Notes: generated by a model not told the origin, from the sequence alone. Shown: positions 8,142 through 22,353, counted from the stretch's first letter. The stretch is DNA of 64,000 bases from Leclercia sp. LSNIH1 (GCF_002902985.1 NZ_CP026167.1:558001-622000); one strand, 5' to 3'. Numbers and translations are program-made.

Positions 8142-10226
8142 TCACTTCTTCGCAGCCGCTTTTCGCCGCTTATCCAAATCCTTAATCAGCTTGTTCACGC
8201 CGTCATCGGCAAACATCGCCTCAAGGGAGGTGGAGAGCTTGCGACGCCAGTTCTTGTACTGGTAGCTGGTGCCCGGGATGTTAACCGGCTCCGCCATACC
8301 CAGCCAGTCTTCCGGCTGCAATCCCAGCAGCGCACTGTTGCTGTCGGCAATGTAGCGCTGCAAACCGCGGTTGAGCGTGGCGGTCATCGACATCAACGAC
8401 GCCTTATGCCCGGTGCGTTTTGGCAGGCAGCCGTGCTCATGCAACGCATCCAGCAGCCCCTGCTTCGACAGCTCACGATCCTGATAGAGCCCGTGGAGCA
8501 TCACTTCGTCAGGGTAGAGACCCAGCGTCTTGCCCAGGGTAAGGTCGCCGCTGTCCCACCAGCCACGAAGCGTAGGAAGGTCATGCGTCGTCGCGACTGC
8601 CATTGATTGTTCTGGATACGCCTCCGGCGCGCGGAAGTTCTTTTCAAGGTCGTTTTCAAAATAGAGCACCTTGTAGGAGTACACGCCGCTGTCACGCAGC
8701 TTGCTGACAATTTCTACCGGTACGGTACCGAGATCTTCGCCGATCACCATACAGTTATGGCGCTTACTCTCCAGCGCAAGGATAGAGAGCAGATCGTCCA
8801 CCGGATAGTGAACGTAGGCGCCGTGGTCGGCGGTTTCGCCGTAGGGGATCCACCACAGACGCAACACCGACATCACATGGTCGATACGCAGCGCACCGCA
8901 GTTCTGCATGTTGGCGCGCAATAGTTCGATAAAGGGCTCATAGGCGCGAGCCGCAATCACGTGCGGGTCCATCGGCGGCAGACCCCAGTTCTGACCGAGC
9001 GGGCCCAGAATATCCGGTGGCGCGCCGACCGAGGCTTTCAGGCAGTAGAGCTCGCGATCGCACCAGGTTTCCGCCCCGCCTTCAGCCACGCCAACCGCCA
9101 GGTCACGGTAGAGACCAATCGGCATGTCGTAACCCTGGCTCTCCTGCCAGCAGGCTGCGAACTGGCTGTAGGCGAGCCACTGCAGCCAGAGGTAAAAATC
9201 GACCTCGTCGGCATGTTCGTCGCAAAACGCTTTCACCGCCGGGGACTCGACGGACTGATACTGCTCAGGCCAGACCGGCCAGCCCCAGCGCATTTCATCC
9301 TCTTGCACCTGATGCGCATGCAGGGCGTCGAACGCCGCCTGCCAGTAGAGGCTCTCCCCTTCGCGGGCAACAAACGCCCGGAAGGCCGCCATCTGGTCGT
9401 CGTCACGCTGCGCAAAGCCTTTCCACGCCATACGCAGCGCGGCCATCTTCAGCGCGGTGACGGAGGCATAATCGACCCACTCGGCATCGCGGGCGCGTTG
9501 CAGCGTCTGCCGGGTAGTCTCCATCTTCCACCACGCCTGCGCCTCGTCGCTGTTGCGAAAATCCTCCACGGCGTTCACGTCGATATAAATCACGTTCAGC
9601 CAGCGACGGGACGACGGGCTGTACGGGCTGGCGCTCTCCGGGTTGGCCGGATAGAGCGCATGGATCGGGTTAAGGCCGATAAAGGCCCCGCCGCGCTTGC
9701 CAACGTCCGCCAGCATCTTTTTCAGATCGCCAAAATCGCCGATCCCCCAGTTAGCCTCCGAGCGCAGCGTGTAGAGCTGCACACAGGCGCCCCACAGCTT
9801 TTTGCCCTCTTTCAGCGCCTGCGGCTCGTAGCAGCGTTTTGGCGCCACAATCACCCGGCAGTGCCAGCGCTGGCCGTCCTGGGTGAGCGTCAGCGTGTGG
9901 TAGCCCTCCGGCAGTTTTGCCGGAAGGTTGAGGTTTTTGCCGCCCGTGGCGTGGCCCTTGTGCTGATGTCCCTCTTCGGTGGTCAGTAGCCAGCTAAAGT
10001 CGCCGCTGCCTTCGATCGTCAGCGGCATCTTTTTCCCGGCGGTGTAGACCATCACGTTCGGGACGGGGGTGACCGCCGCTTTCGCGACGGGTTTGGCTTT
10101 ATGCATGGCATCCAGCAAACGCCTCTTGGTTTCAGCACCAATAGACTGCGGTTTACCATGAGCATTGATGTAGCTGGGGCTGATGCCCGCCGCCAGTGCG
10201 GCATTATCGAGACGTTTACTTTCCAT
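8142..10226 (-). CDS. malQ: MalQ, 4-alpha-glucanotransferase (amylomaltase)
   Basis: A 694-residue GH77 enzyme, exactly the E. coli length. It disproportionates maltodextrins, moving glucan chains and releasing glucose, and feeds chains to MalP in the cytoplasm. Catalytic blocks are visible: ALRIDHVMS (nucleophile Asp, near 448), VIGEDLGTVP (acid/base Glu, near 496) and VATTHDLPTLRGWW (Asp, near 548). An N-terminal extension typical of enterobacterial MalQ precedes the barrel. The start is 9 bp after malP, giving a malPQ operon driven by MalT. Confidence 0.98.
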   Translation of the reverse strand: MESKRLDNAALAAGISPSYINAHGKPQSIGAETKRRLLDAMHKAKPVAKAAVTPVPNVMVYTAGKKMPLTIEGSGDFSWLLTTEEGHQHKGHATGGKNLNLPAKLPEGYHTLTLTQDGQRWHCRVIVAPKRCYEPQALKEGKKLWGACVQLYTLRSEANWGIGDFGDLKKMLADVGKRGGAFIGLNPIHALYPANPESASPYSPSSRRWLNVIYIDVNAVEDFRNSDEAQAWWKMETTRQTLQRARDAEWVDYASVTALKMAALRMAWKGFAQRDDDQMAAFRAFVAREGESLYWQAAFDALHAHQVQEDEMRWGWPVWPEQYQSVESPAVKAFCDEHADEVDFYLWLQWLAYSQFAACWQESQGYDMPIGLYRDLAVGVAEGGAETWCDRELYCLKASVGAPPDILGPLGQNWGLPPMDPHVIAARAYEPFIELLRANMQNCGALRIDHVMSVLRLWWIPYGETADHGAYVHYPVDDLLSILALESKRHNCMVIGEDLGTVPVEIVSKLRDSGVYSYKVLYFENDLEKNFRAPEAYPEQSMAVATTHDLPTLRGWWDSGDLTLGKTLGLYPDEVMLHGLYQDRELSKQGLLDALHEHGCLPKRTGHKASLMSMTATLNRGLQRYIADSNSALLGLQPEDWLGMAEPVNIPGTSYQYKNWRRKLSTSLEAMFADDGVNKLIKDLDKRRKAAAKK

Positions 10227-10235
10227 CGCGCTTCC

Positions 10236-12629
10236 TTAGCGTTTTGCCTGCCAGATGCGGGCCTGGTAGTCGCGGATTGAACGGTCAGAGCTGAACATGC
10301 CACAGCGCGCGGTGTTCAGAATGCACGCCCGGGTCCAGGCTTCCTGGTCGCGGTACAGAACATCGACCTGTTTCTGCGCCTCAACGTAGCCGGCAAAGTC
10401 CGCCATCAGCAGGTACGGGTCGCCGCCCTCTTTACCGATGCTGTGCAGCATCTGGTCGAACGCATGCTTGTCGCCATCGCTGTATTTGCCGCTCTCCAGC
10501 TCTTTCAGTACCGCATCCAGCAGTTTGTCTTTTTTACGCCATTTCACCGGGTCGTAACCTTTGGCTTTAATGGCTTTCACCTCTTCCACAGTATGGCCGA
10601 AGATAAAGATGTTCTCGTCGCCCACCTGCTCGGCAATCTCAACGTTCGCCCCGTCCAGAGTACCCACCGTCAGCGCGCCGTTCAGGGCCAGCTTCATGTT
10701 GCCGGTGCCGGAGGCCTCTTTACCGGCAGTAGAAATCTGCTCAGAAACGTCCGCTGCCGGGATTAACAGCTCGGCCGCCGAGACGCAGTAATCCGGCAGG
10801 AAGACCACTTTCAGCTTGTCGCCCACTTTCGGATCGTTGTTCACCGCGTCGGCCACTTTATTGATAGCGAAGATGATGTTTTTTGCCAGGTAGTAGCCCG
10901 GCGCCGCTTTCGCGCCAAACAGGAACACGCGCGGCACGCGATCGGCCTGCGGGTTCTCGCGGATCTCTTTGTACAGCGCCAGAATGTGCAGCAGGTTCAG
11001 GTGCTGACGCTTGTACTCGTGCAGACGTTTAATCTGAATATCAAACAGCGCGTTCGGGTTGATCTCAATCCCGGTACGGGCTTTGACGTACGCCGCCAGG
11101 CGCACTTTGTTGTCCTGCTTGATGGTGCGGTAAGACTCGCGGAATGCCGCATCGTCGGCATATTTCTCCAGGTTGATCAGCTGATCGAGATCGTTGGCCC
11201 ACTCTTTATCCAGCGAAGAATCCAGCAGCGCGGAGAGTGCCGGGTTGCACTGCTTGATCCAGCGACGCGGGGTGATGCCGTTGGTCACGTTGTGGAACTT
11301 GTTCGGCCACAGCTGGTGATATTCCGGGAACAGATCTTTCACCACCAGGTCGGAGTGCAGCGCAGCCACGCCGTTTACCGCAAAACCGCTCACCACGCAG
11401 AGGTTAGCCATGCGCACCTGTTTGTCGAACACCACTGCCAGCTTCGCCCATACCGCTTTATCGCCCGGCCAGGTTTTCTCGACCCGCTTTTTGAAGCGGT
11501 TGTTGATCTCGGTGATGATCTGCATATGGCGAGGCAGCAGGGTTTTAATCAGCTTCTCGTCCCAGCACTCCAGCGCCTCTGGCATCAGGGTGTGGTTGGT
11601 GTAGGCGAAGGTCTTGCTGGTGATCGCCCAGGCGTCATCCCAGCTCAGCTGATGCTCGTCGATCAGCACGCGCAGCAGTTCCGGAATGGCGATGGTTGGG
11701 TGGGTGTCGTTCAGCTGGATCACTTCGTAATCCGCCAGCTCCGCCAGTTTGCGGCCCGCCTGGTGGTGGCGACGGAGAATGTCGGCCACGGAGCAGGCGC
11801 ACTGGAAGTACTGCTGCATCAGGCGCAGCTTTTTGCCCGCCAGATGGTTGTCGTTCGGGTAGAGAACCTTGGTCAGCTTGTCGGCGTCGATCCCCTGCTG
11901 CTCGGCACGCAGGAAATCGCCGTCGTTGAATTTGGTCAGGTTGAACGGATGGGCATGGGTCGCCTGCCACAGACGCAGCGGCTGCGCCACGCCGTTACGG
12001 TAACCCAGCACCGGCAGATCCCAGGCCTGGCCGGTGATGGTGAAGCCCGGCTCCCACTGGCCCGCTTTGGTCACTTTACCGCCAATACCCACCTGTACAT
12101 CCAGCGCTTCGTTGTGGCGGAACCACGGGTAGCTGCCACGATGCCAGTCATCCGGGGCTTCCATCTGCTGGCCGTCGGCAAAGGACTGACGGAACAGGCC
12201 GTACTGATAGTTCAAACCATAGCCGATCGCCGACTGGCCTACCGTCGCCATGGAGTCCAGGAAGCAGGCCGCCAGACGCCCCAGGCCGCCGTTGCCGAGC
12301 GCCGGGTCGATCTCCTCTTCCAGCAGGTCGGTCAGGTTAACGTTGTGCGCGTTCAGCACATCGCTCACCTCCTGATACCAGCCCAGGTTAAGCAGATTGT
12401 TACCGGTCAGACGGCCAATCAGGAATTCCATTGAGATGTAGTTAACGTGGCGCTGATCTTTCGCCGGTTCTACTGCGGGTTGGGCGCTCAGTAACTCGGC
12501 GAGCGCTCCACTGACGGCCTGCCACCACTGGCGGGAGGTCATCTCTTCAGCGGCATGTAAACCAAAACGCTGCCACTGACGCGTCAGGGCAGCCTGGAAT
12601 TGAGCTTTGTTGAAAGTAGGCTGTGACAT
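10236..12629 (-). CDS. malP: MalP, maltodextrin phosphorylase
   Basis: A 797-residue GT35 phosphorylase, the E. coli length. It uses phosphate to cleave glucose 1-phosphate from maltodextrin ends. The PLP site is in [23 protein letters not shown], where the lysine of NMK forms the Schiff base. Other phosphorylase blocks are [17 protein letters not shown] and [14 protein letters not shown]. It is the first gene of malPQ and is divergent from malT; three MalT boxes lie about 80-115 bp upstream. GlgP at 19887-22334 is its glycogen-specific relative. Confidence 0.98.
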   Translation of the reverse strand: MSQPTFNKAQFQAALTRQWQRFGLHAAEEMTSRQWWQAVSGALAELLSAQPAVEPAKDQRHVNYISMEFLIGRLTGNNLLNLGWYQEVSDVLNAHNVNLTDLLEEEIDPALGNGGLGRLAACFLDSMATVGQSAIGYGLNYQYGLFRQSFADGQQMEAPDDWHRGSYPWFRHNEALDVQVGIGGKVTKAGQWEPGFTITGQAWDLPVLGYRNGVAQPLRLWQATHAHPFNLTKFNDGDFLRAEQQGIDADKLTKVLYPNDNHLAGKKLRLMQQYFQCACSVADILRRHHQAGRKLAELADYEVIQLNDTHPTIAIPELLRVLIDEHQLSWDDAWAITSKTFAYTNHTLMPEALECWDEKLIKTLLPRHMQIITEINNRFKKRVEKTWPGDKAVWAKLAVVFDKQVRMANLCVVSGFAVNGVAALHSDLVVKDLFPEYHQLWPNKFHNVTNGITPRRWIKQCNPALSALLDSSLDKEWANDLDQLINLEKYADDAAFRESYRTIKQDNKVRLAAYVKARTGIEINPNALFDIQIKRLHEYKRQHLNLLHILALYKEIRENPQADRVPRVFLFGAKAAPGYYLAKNIIFAINKVADAVNNDPKVGDKLKVVFLPDYCVSAAELLIPAADVSEQISTAGKEASGTGNMKLALNGALTVGTLDGANVEIAEQVGDENIFIFGHTVEEVKAIKAKGYDPVKWRKKDKLLDAVLKELESGKYSDGDKHAFDQMLHSIGKEGGDPYLLMADFAGYVEAQKQVDVLYRDQEAWTRACILNTARCGMFSSDRSIRDYQARIWQAKR

Positions 12630-12710
12630 AGGGAATCTGCATCCTGTAGAGAGAAAATAAAACGTTGGCGCTAGTGTGCCTGGCTACTTATGGCTCTTCC
12701 TCCTCCTGCC

Positions 12711-12744
12711 GGGGATTAGGCGGGGAGGAGTAGCGGGGATGAGC
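12711..12744. promoter_or_regulatory. Three MalT boxes of the malPQ promoter
   Basis: Three same-orientation matches to the MalT box GGGGA(T/G)GAGG: GGGGATTAGG at 12711-12720, GGGGAGGAGT at 12722-12731 and GGGGATGAGC at 12735-12744. E. coli malPp also uses three MalT sites. A possible CRP half-site (TGTGATCGCGGCCACT) starts at 12752, between malPQ and malT. The remainder to 13212 is AT-rich with no gene recognised. Confidence 0.7.
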
Positions 12745-13116
12745 GATAAAGTGTGATCGCGGCCACTTTCCACAGCCAGAGTGTGGGGCATTGCAGACGA
12801 GATTACCGGGAAGAGTGTCAAAAAATGAAACAGGTTTTCAGAAGAAATATATGAGCGCAGTAATAATTACTTACCTGAAATAATAACTGTAGGATTTTAC
12901 TGTATCGCAGAGGGTTATTTTACCAGGGTAACCATCCCGAGACTTTATTAACTTTTCACAGCCTTTACGATTCTATATTCCTTTTTATGCTTAACCTTCC
13001 GCATGCTCGCCAAACCAGTATCCATGCGCTTTCGAGGCCCATCGGAAAAGTTCCCGCACCCCAGCATATATTTTTGTGACCGAGTGCAAATTAAGGGATA
13101 TAAAACCCGGACATAA

Positions 13117-15918
<2,802 letters not shown>

Positions 15919-15921
15919 GGC

Positions 15922-16045
15922 ATTGCCCGGCGGCGCTGCGCTTGCGCGGGTCTACGGTTTTGTTGCCATTTATTGCCCGGCGACGCTACGCTTGCACGGG
16001 CCTACGGTTTTGTAGGCCGGGTAAGGCGAAGCCGCCACCCGGCAC
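15922..16045. repeat. Three-REP cluster between malT and glpR
   Basis: Three REP units (about 15922-15955, 15971-16005 and 16013-16045). The first two are in one orientation and diverged in the arms; the third is inverted (GTAGGCCGGGTAAGGCG...). The cluster fills the convergent malT/glpR gap. Confidence 0.8.
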
Positions 16046-16049
16046 AAAC

Positions 16050-16808
16050 TCAGCACAGTTCTAACTGCAACTTATGATCGCGAATCACTTTTAACACCCC
16101 TTCCGGCGGCATCACATCCGTATAGACCGCATTCACCATACTTATGCTGCCCATATTCACCATCGCGTTACGGCCAAACTTGGAGTGATCCACCACCAGC
16201 ATGACATGGCGCGAGTTCTCAATGATCGCCCGTTTGGTGCGCACTTCGTGGTAGTCAAACTCCAGCAGCGAGCCGTCCGTATCGATACCGCTGATGCCGA
16301 GAATGCCAAAGTCGAGGCGGAACTGGGAGATGAAGTCGAGGGTCGCCTCGCCAATAATGCCGCCGTCACGGCTGCGCAGCTCGCCGCCCGCCAGAATGAT
16401 GCGAAAGTCCTCTTTCTGCATCAGGGTGGTGGCGACGTTGAGGTTGTTGGTCACGATACGCAGGTTTTCATGGCCGAGCAGGGCATGCGCCACCGCCTCC
16501 GGCGTGGTGCCGATGTCGATAAACAGCGTCGCGCCGTTGGGGATCTGACTGGCGACCTTACGGGCGATACGCTCCTTTTCCGAGGTCTGCGTCGCCTTGC
16601 GGTCATGCCAGGGGGTGTTGACCGAACTGGAGGGCAGCGCCGCGCCGCCGTGGTGGCGCAGGATACGGTTCTGATCGGCCAGGTCGTTGAGGTCGCGGCG
16701 GATGGTCTGCGGGCTGACGGCAAACTGCTCCACCAGCTCTTCGGTACTGACGTATCCCTGCTTTTTCACCAGGTCAATAATGGCATCATGACGTTGTGTT
16801 TGTTTCAT
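16050..16808 (-). CDS. glpR: GlpR, DeoR-family repressor of the glp regulon
   Basis: A 252-residue DeoR-family repressor with the E. coli length. The N-terminal winged helix is clear (HDAIIDLVKKQGYVSTEELVEQF followed by VSPQTIRRDLNDL). The effector domain has the sugar-isomerase-like blocks TLFIDIGTTPEAVA and DFGILGISGIDTDG. It represses glp genes and is released by glycerol 3-phosphate. Its likely target is the operator in front of glpD at 18187-18204. It is the last gene of glpEGR, 18 bp after glpG. E. coli K-12 MG1655 carries a known glpR frameshift; this copy is intact. Confidence 0.97.
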   Translation of the reverse strand: MKQTQRHDAIIDLVKKQGYVSTEELVEQFAVSPQTIRRDLNDLADQNRILRHHGGAALPSSSVNTPWHDRKATQTSEKERIARKVASQIPNGATLFIDIGTTPEAVAHALLGHENLRIVTNNLNVATTLMQKEDFRIILAGGELRSRDGGIIGEATLDFISQFRLDFGILGISGIDTDGSLLEFDYHEVRTKRAIIENSRHVMLVVDHSKFGRNAMVNMGSISMVNAVYTDVMPPEGVLKVIRDHKLQLELC

Positions 16809-16826
16809 CGGAGTTCCCTGCCAGAT

Positions 16827-17657
16827 TTATGTTCGTTTTCGCGCATTGAGCGTATCGGCAAACGCCATCGCCAGCCCGACCGCCAGCCCGGCAACGTGAG
16901 CACCGTTGGCAATCGCCATACCAAACAGATCAAACCATCCGGCAATAATCCAGATTAACGCGAAAGTCATTAACCCGCGCTGCAGGTAGATACCGCTCTC
17001 TGGATCGCGCTCGCCGCGCAGCCAGACATAGCCCATCAGCGCGTAGACCACGCCAGAAAGCCCGCCAAACCACGGGCCGCTGAATTTATGCTGAATAAAG
17101 CCGCTAAGCAGCGCGCTGATGAGGGTGAGCACGATGAGCTTGCCGCTGCCGAGCCGTTTCTCCACCGCCCCGCCGAGATACCACCACCACAGCAGGTTAA
17201 AGAGGATATGCAGGAACGAGAAGTGCATCAGCGCGTGGGTGAAGTAGCGCCAGAATTCGAACTCTAACGAGGCGTCATAGGGCCAAGCCAGCAGCAGCAT
17301 GATCTGCTGATCGCCCACCACGCTCATCATAATGAAGACCAGAATGCAGGCCGCCATTAACCCCAGGGTAAACGGCCCCGCGCGTTCGCGCACGGTCGCA
17401 AGGAAAGGAAAGCGCTGATAACGCAGGCCGCTACCGGTATGGCCGGACTGCCAGCTCGCCGCCAGATAGCGCGCATCGCCGGGATTTTCCAGAAAACGCG
17501 CCAGCTCTGCCTCAACCCGGGCAGCCTGGCTCTCATCCGCCAGCCAGACGTCGGTTTGCGTATGTTGTTGAATGGTAAGAATGACACCCTGCGTCGCCAT
17601 GTAGTCGACAAACGCCTGGGCGACGCGCGGGTTGTTAAAAGAGGTGATCAGTAGCAT
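16827..17657 (-). CDS. glpG: GlpG, rhomboid intramembrane serine protease
   Basis: A 276-residue rhomboid protease, matching E. coli in length when started at the ATG at 17657 ([14 protein letters not shown]). A GTG eight codons upstream is an alternative. The first 90 residues are the cytoplasmic domain. The membrane core shows the helix-2 [10 protein letters not shown] motif, the catalytic serine in [13 protein letters not shown] (Ser201) and the catalytic histidine in [11 protein letters not shown] (His254). It cuts transmembrane substrates within the inner membrane. It lies between glpE and glpR; no functional tie to glycerol use is established. Confidence 0.97.
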   Translation of the reverse strand: MLLITSFNNPRVAQAFVDYMATQGVILTIQQHTQTDVWLADESQAARVEAELARFLENPGDARYLAASWQSGHTGSGLRYQRFPFLATVRERAGPFTLGLMAACILVFIMMSVVGDQQIMLLLAWPYDASLEFEFWRYFTHALMHFSFLHILFNLLWWWYLGGAVEKRLGSGKLIVLTLISALLSGFIQHKFSGPWFGGLSGVVYALMGYVWLRGERDPESGIYLQRGLMTFALIWIIAGWFDLFGMAIANGAHVAGLAVGLAMAFADTLNARKRT

Positions 17658-17701
17658 CGGCGGCAGTCGCTTATTCCACACAAAAGGGGACAGTATATAC
17701 C

Positions 17702-18031
17702 CTAAATGCCCGCGTGCTCGACTTCTGCCGGGAAATGACGGTGCCAGGCATCGAAGCCGCCGTCCACGCTGTAAACCGAGTCATAGCCCTGTTGCAGCAG
17801 ATATTGCGCCGCCCCCTTACTGCTGTTGCCGTGATAGCACATCACCATCACCGGGGTGTCGAAATCGTTGTCACGCATAAACTCGGCGAGCGAGGCATTG
17901 GTCAGATGGAATGCGCCCGGGGTGTGGCCCATCGCAAAACTTTGCGGATCGCGAATATCCACCAGCACTGCGGTGCCCTGGTGCATCTTCTGATGGGCTT
18001 CTTCTACGTTAATACATTCAAATTGTTCCAT
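17702..18031 (-). CDS. glpE: GlpE, single-domain rhodanese (thiosulfate sulfurtransferase)
   Basis: A 109-residue single-domain rhodanese, one residue longer than E. coli GlpE. The active-site cysteine is Cys65 in the loop MCYHGNSS, and the typical [19 protein letters not shown] block is at 25-43. It transfers sulfur from thiosulfate to cyanide or thioredoxin in vitro; its role in the cell is unclear. It is the first gene of glpEGR and is divergent from glpD. Confidence 0.97.
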   Translation of the reverse strand: MEQFECINVEEAHQKMHQGTAVLVDIRDPQSFAMGHTPGAFHLTNASLAEFMRDNDFDTPVMVMCYHGNSSKGAAQYLLQQGYDSVYSVDGGFDAWHRHFPAEVEHAGI

Positions 18032-18186
18032 GGTGCTCTCTGTTGTCTGTTCACGTGCCGTGCGGCCTGGGACCGCACTATTTTAACGGTTAGTGTACGT
18101 CGTGGCGGCGGGTAAACGCCATTATGTTAGCTCTATCACTCAAAAATGTTTTTTTGATGTTACTAAAATCCATTTCCTTTGCTAAT

Positions 18187-18204
18187 ATGAGCGATATCGA
18201 ACAT
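18187..18204. promoter_or_regulatory. GlpR operator candidate before glpD
   Basis: ATGAGCGAT-ATCGAACAT is an 18-bp imperfect palindrome (two mismatches per arm) matching GlpR operators, whose conserved half is ATCGAACAT. It sits 33 bp before the glpD start and can serve glpD and the divergent glpE. Confidence 0.65.
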
Positions 18205-18236
18205 TTTTGAGCTTTAACGAAAGTGCTGAGGGTACA

Positions 18237-19745
18237 ATGGAAACTAAAGATCTGATTGTAATAGGTGGCGGTATCAACGGTGCAGGCATTGCGGCTGATG
18301 CGGCCGGGCGCGGGTTATCTGTCCTGATGCTGGAAGCGCAGGATCTCGCCTGTGCCACCTCCTCCGCCAGCTCCAAACTGATCCACGGTGGCCTGCGTTA
18401 CCTGGAACACTACGAGTTCCGCCTGGTGAGTGAAGCCCTGGCGGAACGTGAAGTGCTGCTGAAAATGGCTCCCCATATCGCCACGCCGATGCGTTTTCGT
18501 CTGCCGCACCGCCCGCATCTGCGCCCGGCATGGATGATCCGCATTGGTCTGTTTATGTACGATCACCTGGGCAAACGCACCAGCCTGCCCGCCTCTGCCG
18601 GTGTGCGTTTTGGCGCAGACTCGGTGCTGAAGCCTGAGATTGTGCGCGGATTCGAATATTCCGACTGCTGGGTGGACGATGCCCGCCTGGTACTGGCCAA
18701 CGCGCAAATGGTTGAACGTAAAGGCGGCGAGGTGAAAACCCGCACCCGCGCGGTCTCGGCGCGCCGGGAAAAAGGGCTGTGGATCGTCGAAGCGGAAGAT
18801 ATCGATACCGGCGAGCGCTTCAGCTGGCAGGCACGCGGGCTGGTGAACGCAACCGGCCCCTGGGTGAAGCAGTTCTTTGACCAGGGGATGCAGCTGCCGT
18901 CGCCGTATGGCATCCGCCTGATCAAAGGCAGTCACATTGTAGTGCCGCGCGTCCATACCCAGAAGCAGGCCTATATTCTGCAAAACGAAGACAAGCGCAT
19001 CGTGTTTGTCATCCCGTGGATGGATGAGTTCTCCATCATCGGCACCACCGACGTGGAGTACAAAGGCGATCCGAAGAACGTTGAGATCGACGAGAGCGAA
19101 GTCAGCTATCTGCTGGAGGTCTATAACGCGCACTTTAAAAAGACGCTGGCGCGCGAGGATGTGGTCTGGAGTTACTCTGGCGTACGTCCGCTGTGCGACG
19201 ACGAATCCGATTCACCGCAGGCTATTACTCGCGACTACACGCTCGATATTCACGACGATCACGGCAAAGCGCCGCTGCTGTCGGTGTTTGGCGGCAAGCT
19301 CACCACCTACCGTAAGCTGGCGGAACATGCGATGGAAAAACTGGCCCCCTTCTACCAGGGTATCGGCCCGGCATGGACCAAAGGCGCGGTGCTGCCCGGC
19401 GGTGATATCGGCGGCAACCGCGATGACTATGCGGCAAAACTGCGCCGTCGCTATCCGTTTATCAGCGAATCCATGGCCCGCCACTTTGCCCGCACCTACG
19501 GCAGCAATAGCGAGCTGATCCTGAACGGGGCGAAGGATCTGACCGATCTGGGCGAACATTTTGGCCATGAGTTTTACGAGGCGGAACTGCGCTACTTAGC
19601 CGACCACGAGTGGGTACGCCGCGCGGACGATGCGCTCTGGCGTCGCACCAAAGAGGGGATGTGGCTTAATGCGGAACAACAGTCGCGCGTGGCGCTGTGG
19701 CTGGCGCAGCGTATGGGAAAGCGTGAGCTGTCGTTAGCATCATAA
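18237..19745 (+). CDS. glpD: GlpD, aerobic glycerol-3-phosphate dehydrogenase
   Basis: A 502-residue FAD enzyme, one residue longer than E. coli GlpD. It oxidises glycerol 3-phosphate to dihydroxyacetone phosphate at the inner membrane and passes electrons to ubiquinone. The FAD-binding fingerprint DLIVIGGGINGAGIA opens the protein, followed by TSSASSKLIHGGLRYLE and, later, VFGGKLTTYRKLAEHA. The ATG at 18237 follows GAGGG at good spacing and matches E. coli METKDL; the frame is open ten codons further upstream without a better start. A GlpR operator precedes it and three REPs follow. Confidence 0.98.
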   Translation: METKDLIVIGGGINGAGIAADAAGRGLSVLMLEAQDLACATSSASSKLIHGGLRYLEHYEFRLVSEALAEREVLLKMAPHIATPMRFRLPHRPHLRPAWMIRIGLFMYDHLGKRTSLPASAGVRFGADSVLKPEIVRGFEYSDCWVDDARLVLANAQMVERKGGEVKTRTRAVSARREKGLWIVEAEDIDTGERFSWQARGLVNATGPWVKQFFDQGMQLPSPYGIRLIKGSHIVVPRVHTQKQAYILQNEDKRIVFVIPWMDEFSIIGTTDVEYKGDPKNVEIDESEVSYLLEVYNAHFKKTLAREDVVWSYSGVRPLCDDESDSPQAITRDYTLDIHDDHGKAPLLSVFGGKLTTYRKLAEHAMEKLAPFYQGIGPAWTKGAVLPGGDIGGNRDDYAAKLRRRYPFISESMARHFARTYGSNSELILNGAKDLTDLGEHFGHEFYEAELRYLADHEWVRRADDALWRRTKEGMWLNAEQQSRVALWLAQRMGKRELSLAS

Positions 19746-19748
19746 AAA

Positions 19749-19888
19749 ATGCCCGGTGGCGCTAACGCTTACCGGGCCTACAGGTTTCATGCGGGCTTCG
19801 TGCCCGGTGGCGCTGGCGCTTACCGGGCCTACAAAAGACAAATGAACGTAGGCCGGGTAAGGCGCAGCCGCCACCCGGCGTTTTTTTT
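19749..19888. repeat. Three-REP cluster between glpD and glgP
   Basis: Units at about 19750-19782, 19801-19833 and 19851-19880. The first two are alike and the third is inverted. The third (GTAGGCCGGGTAAGGCG...CGCCACCCGGCG) runs straight into eight T residues, so on the + strand it can act as the glpD terminator. Confidence 0.8.
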
Positions 19889-22334
19889 ACAACCGCACCG
19901 GTTTGATATGCCAGATGTTCTCGGCATACTCCTGAATGGTGCGATCCGACGAGAAGTAGCCCATATTGGCGATGTTGTGCATCGCTTTGGTGGCCCACTC
20001 TTCCGGCTTACGGTACAGCTCGTCCACCCGGTCCTGACAATCCACATAGCTGCGGTAGTCCGCCAGCACCTGGTAGTGGTCACCGAAGTTAATCAGCGAA
20101 TCCACCAGGTCGCGATAGCGGCCAGGCTCATCCGGGTTAAATACCCCGGTGCCGATCTGGGTCAGCACCTGACGCAGCTCTTCATCCTGCTCGTAATAAT
20201 CACGCGGTGAGTAGCCCTTAGCACGCAGCGCCTCCACCTCTTCTGTGGTGTTACCGAAGATAAAGATGTTCTCTTCACCCACGTGCTCCAGCATCTCAAC
20301 ATTGGCGCCATCCAGCGTGCCGATGGTCAGCGCGCCATTGAGGGCAAACTTCATGTTACTGGTGCCCGACGCCTCGGTGCCTGCGGTGGAGATCTGCTCC
20401 GAGAGATCGGCGGCCGGAATGATCAGCTGGGCCAGACTCACGCTGTAGTTCGGGATGAAGACGACCTTCAGCTTGTCGCCAATCTGCGGATCGTTATTGA
20501 TCACCTTCGCCACATCGTTGATCAGATGAATAATGTGCTTCGCCATGTAGTAGGCCGACGCCGCTTTCCCGGCGAAAATGTTCACGCGTGGCACCCAGTC
20601 CGCATCAGGGTCGGCCTTGATGCGGTTGTAGCGGGTGATCACGTGCAGCACGTTCATCAGCTGACGCTTGTACTCGTGGATACGTTTGATCTGGACGTCG
20701 AACAGCGCTTTCGGGTTAGCGACTACGTTCAGATGCAGCGCCATCCACACCGCCAGCCGCTTTTTATTGAGCAGCTTGGCATCACGCACCGCTTTATTCA
20801 CCGTCGGGAAGTCAGCATGCTGCTCAAGCTCGCTCAGCTGGCTTAAATCGGTCCGCCAGGTGCGACCGATGTTCTCGTCGAGCACATCGGAGAGCGGCTG
20901 GTTCGCCAGCGCCAGCCAGCGGCGCGGCGTTACCCCGTTGGTGACGTTGCAGAAACGCATCGGGAAAATTTTCGCAAAGTCTGCGAACAGCGACTGCACC
21001 ATCAGGTTCGAGTGCAGCTCAGACACGCCATTGACCTTGTGGCTGATCACCACCGCCAGCCACGCCATGCGCACCCGGCGGCCATTGGATTCATCAATGA
21101 TCGAGGTGCGGCTCAGCAGGCCGGTGTCGTGCGGATACTGCTCCTGCAACGTTCTCAGGAAGAAGTCGTTAATCTCAAAGATAATCTGCAGGTGGCGCGG
21201 CAGGATTTTGCCCAGCATATCCACCGGCCAGGTTTCCAGCGCTTCGCTCATCAACGTGTGGTTGGTGTAGGAGAAGACCTGGCAGGTCACCTCAAACGCC
21301 TCGTCCCAGCTGAACTTATGCTCGTCAATCAGCAGGCGCATCAGCTCAGGGATCGACAACACCGGGTGGGTATCATTCAGGTGAATCGCGATCTTATCCG
21401 CCAGATTGGCGTAGGTTTTGTGCAGCTGGTAGTGACGGCTCAGGATATCCTGAATGGTCGCGGAGACCAGGAAGTACTCCTGACGCAGGCGCAGCTCGCG
21501 CCCGGAGTAGGTGGAATCATCCGGATAGAGCACCCGGGAGACGTTCTCGGAGTGGTTTTTATCTTCCACCGCCGCGAAGTAGTCGCCCTGGTTGAACTTA
21601 CCGAGGTTAATCTCGCTACTGGCCTGGGCGTTCCACAGGCGCAGCGTGTTGGTGGCGTCAGTGTCGTAGCCGGGAATGATCTGATCGTAAGCCACGGCCA
21701 GGATCTCTTCGGTCTCGACCCAGCGGCTCTTCTTGCCTTCCTGCTGAATACGGCCACCGAAGCGGACTTTATAACGGGTATTGTGGCGCTTGAACTCCCA
21801 CGGGTTGCCGTACTCCAGCCAGTAGTCCGGAGACTCTTTCTGTCGGCCATCGACAATGTTCTGTTTGAACATGCCGTAATCGTAGCGGATACCGTAGCCA
21901 CGCCCTGGCAGGGCGAGGGTCGCCAGCGAATCGAGGAAGCAGGCTGCCAGACGACCCAGACCACCGTTGCCGAGGCCAGGGTCGTTCTCTTCGTCAATCA
22001 GCTCTTCTAAATCTAACCCCATCTCTTCCAGCGCGGTTTTGACGTCGTCATAGATACCCAGCGACAGCAGCGCGTTGGAAAGGGTGCGGCCAATCAAAAA
22101 CTCCATCGACAGATAGTAAACCTGGCGAGTCTCCTGTGAGAGCTGAGCGCGGTTGGAGCGCAGCCAGCGCTCAACCAGCCGGTCACGCACCGCAAACAGG
22201 GTGGCGTTGAGCCATTCATGTTTGTTGGCGATGACCGGGTCTTTGCCAATGGTGAACATCAGCTTGTAAGCAATGGAGTGCTTTAACGCCTCAATGCTTA
22301 CCGTGGGAGACGCATAGGAAAAGGGTGCATTCAT
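19887..22334 (-). CDS. glgP: GlgP, glycogen phosphorylase
   Basis: An 815-residue GT35 phosphorylase of normal E. coli length. It releases glucose 1-phosphate from the outer chains of glycogen. The PLP-binding block [23 protein letters not shown] is near the C-terminal third, and [17 protein letters not shown] is near residue 130. It is the last gene of the glgBXCAP operon, 19 bp after glgA. Compared with MalP in the same window it is longer at the N-terminus and shares the core motifs. Confidence 0.98.
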   Translation of the reverse strand: MNAPFSYASPTVSIEALKHSIAYKLMFTIGKDPVIANKHEWLNATLFAVRDRLVERWLRSNRAQLSQETRQVYYLSMEFLIGRTLSNALLSLGIYDDVKTALEEMGLDLEELIDEENDPGLGNGGLGRLAACFLDSLATLALPGRGYGIRYDYGMFKQNIVDGRQKESPDYWLEYGNPWEFKRHNTRYKVRFGGRIQQEGKKSRWVETEEILAVAYDQIIPGYDTDATNTLRLWNAQASSEINLGKFNQGDYFAAVEDKNHSENVSRVLYPDDSTYSGRELRLRQEYFLVSATIQDILSRHYQLHKTYANLADKIAIHLNDTHPVLSIPELMRLLIDEHKFSWDEAFEVTCQVFSYTNHTLMSEALETWPVDMLGKILPRHLQIIFEINDFFLRTLQEQYPHDTGLLSRTSIIDESNGRRVRMAWLAVVISHKVNGVSELHSNLMVQSLFADFAKIFPMRFCNVTNGVTPRRWLALANQPLSDVLDENIGRTWRTDLSQLSELEQHADFPTVNKAVRDAKLLNKKRLAVWMALHLNVVANPKALFDVQIKRIHEYKRQLMNVLHVITRYNRIKADPDADWVPRVNIFAGKAASAYYMAKHIIHLINDVAKVINNDPQIGDKLKVVFIPNYSVSLAQLIIPAADLSEQISTAGTEASGTSNMKFALNGALTIGTLDGANVEMLEHVGEENIFIFGNTTEEVEALRAKGYSPRDYYEQDEELRQVLTQIGTGVFNPDEPGRYRDLVDSLINFGDHYQVLADYRSYVDCQDRVDELYRKPEEWATKAMHNIANMGYFSSDRTIQEYAENIWHIKPVRL

Positions 22335-22353
22335 ATCTCTGATTCCAGCATTG

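Noticed and set aside
10986-12434. 482-codon open frame antisense to malP
   Set aside because: Shadow of a highly biased gene; no recognisable domain and no ribosome site.
15922-16045. Possible CRISPR-like spaced repeats
   Set aside because: Only three imperfect palindromes of about 33 bp in mixed orientation; they are REP units.
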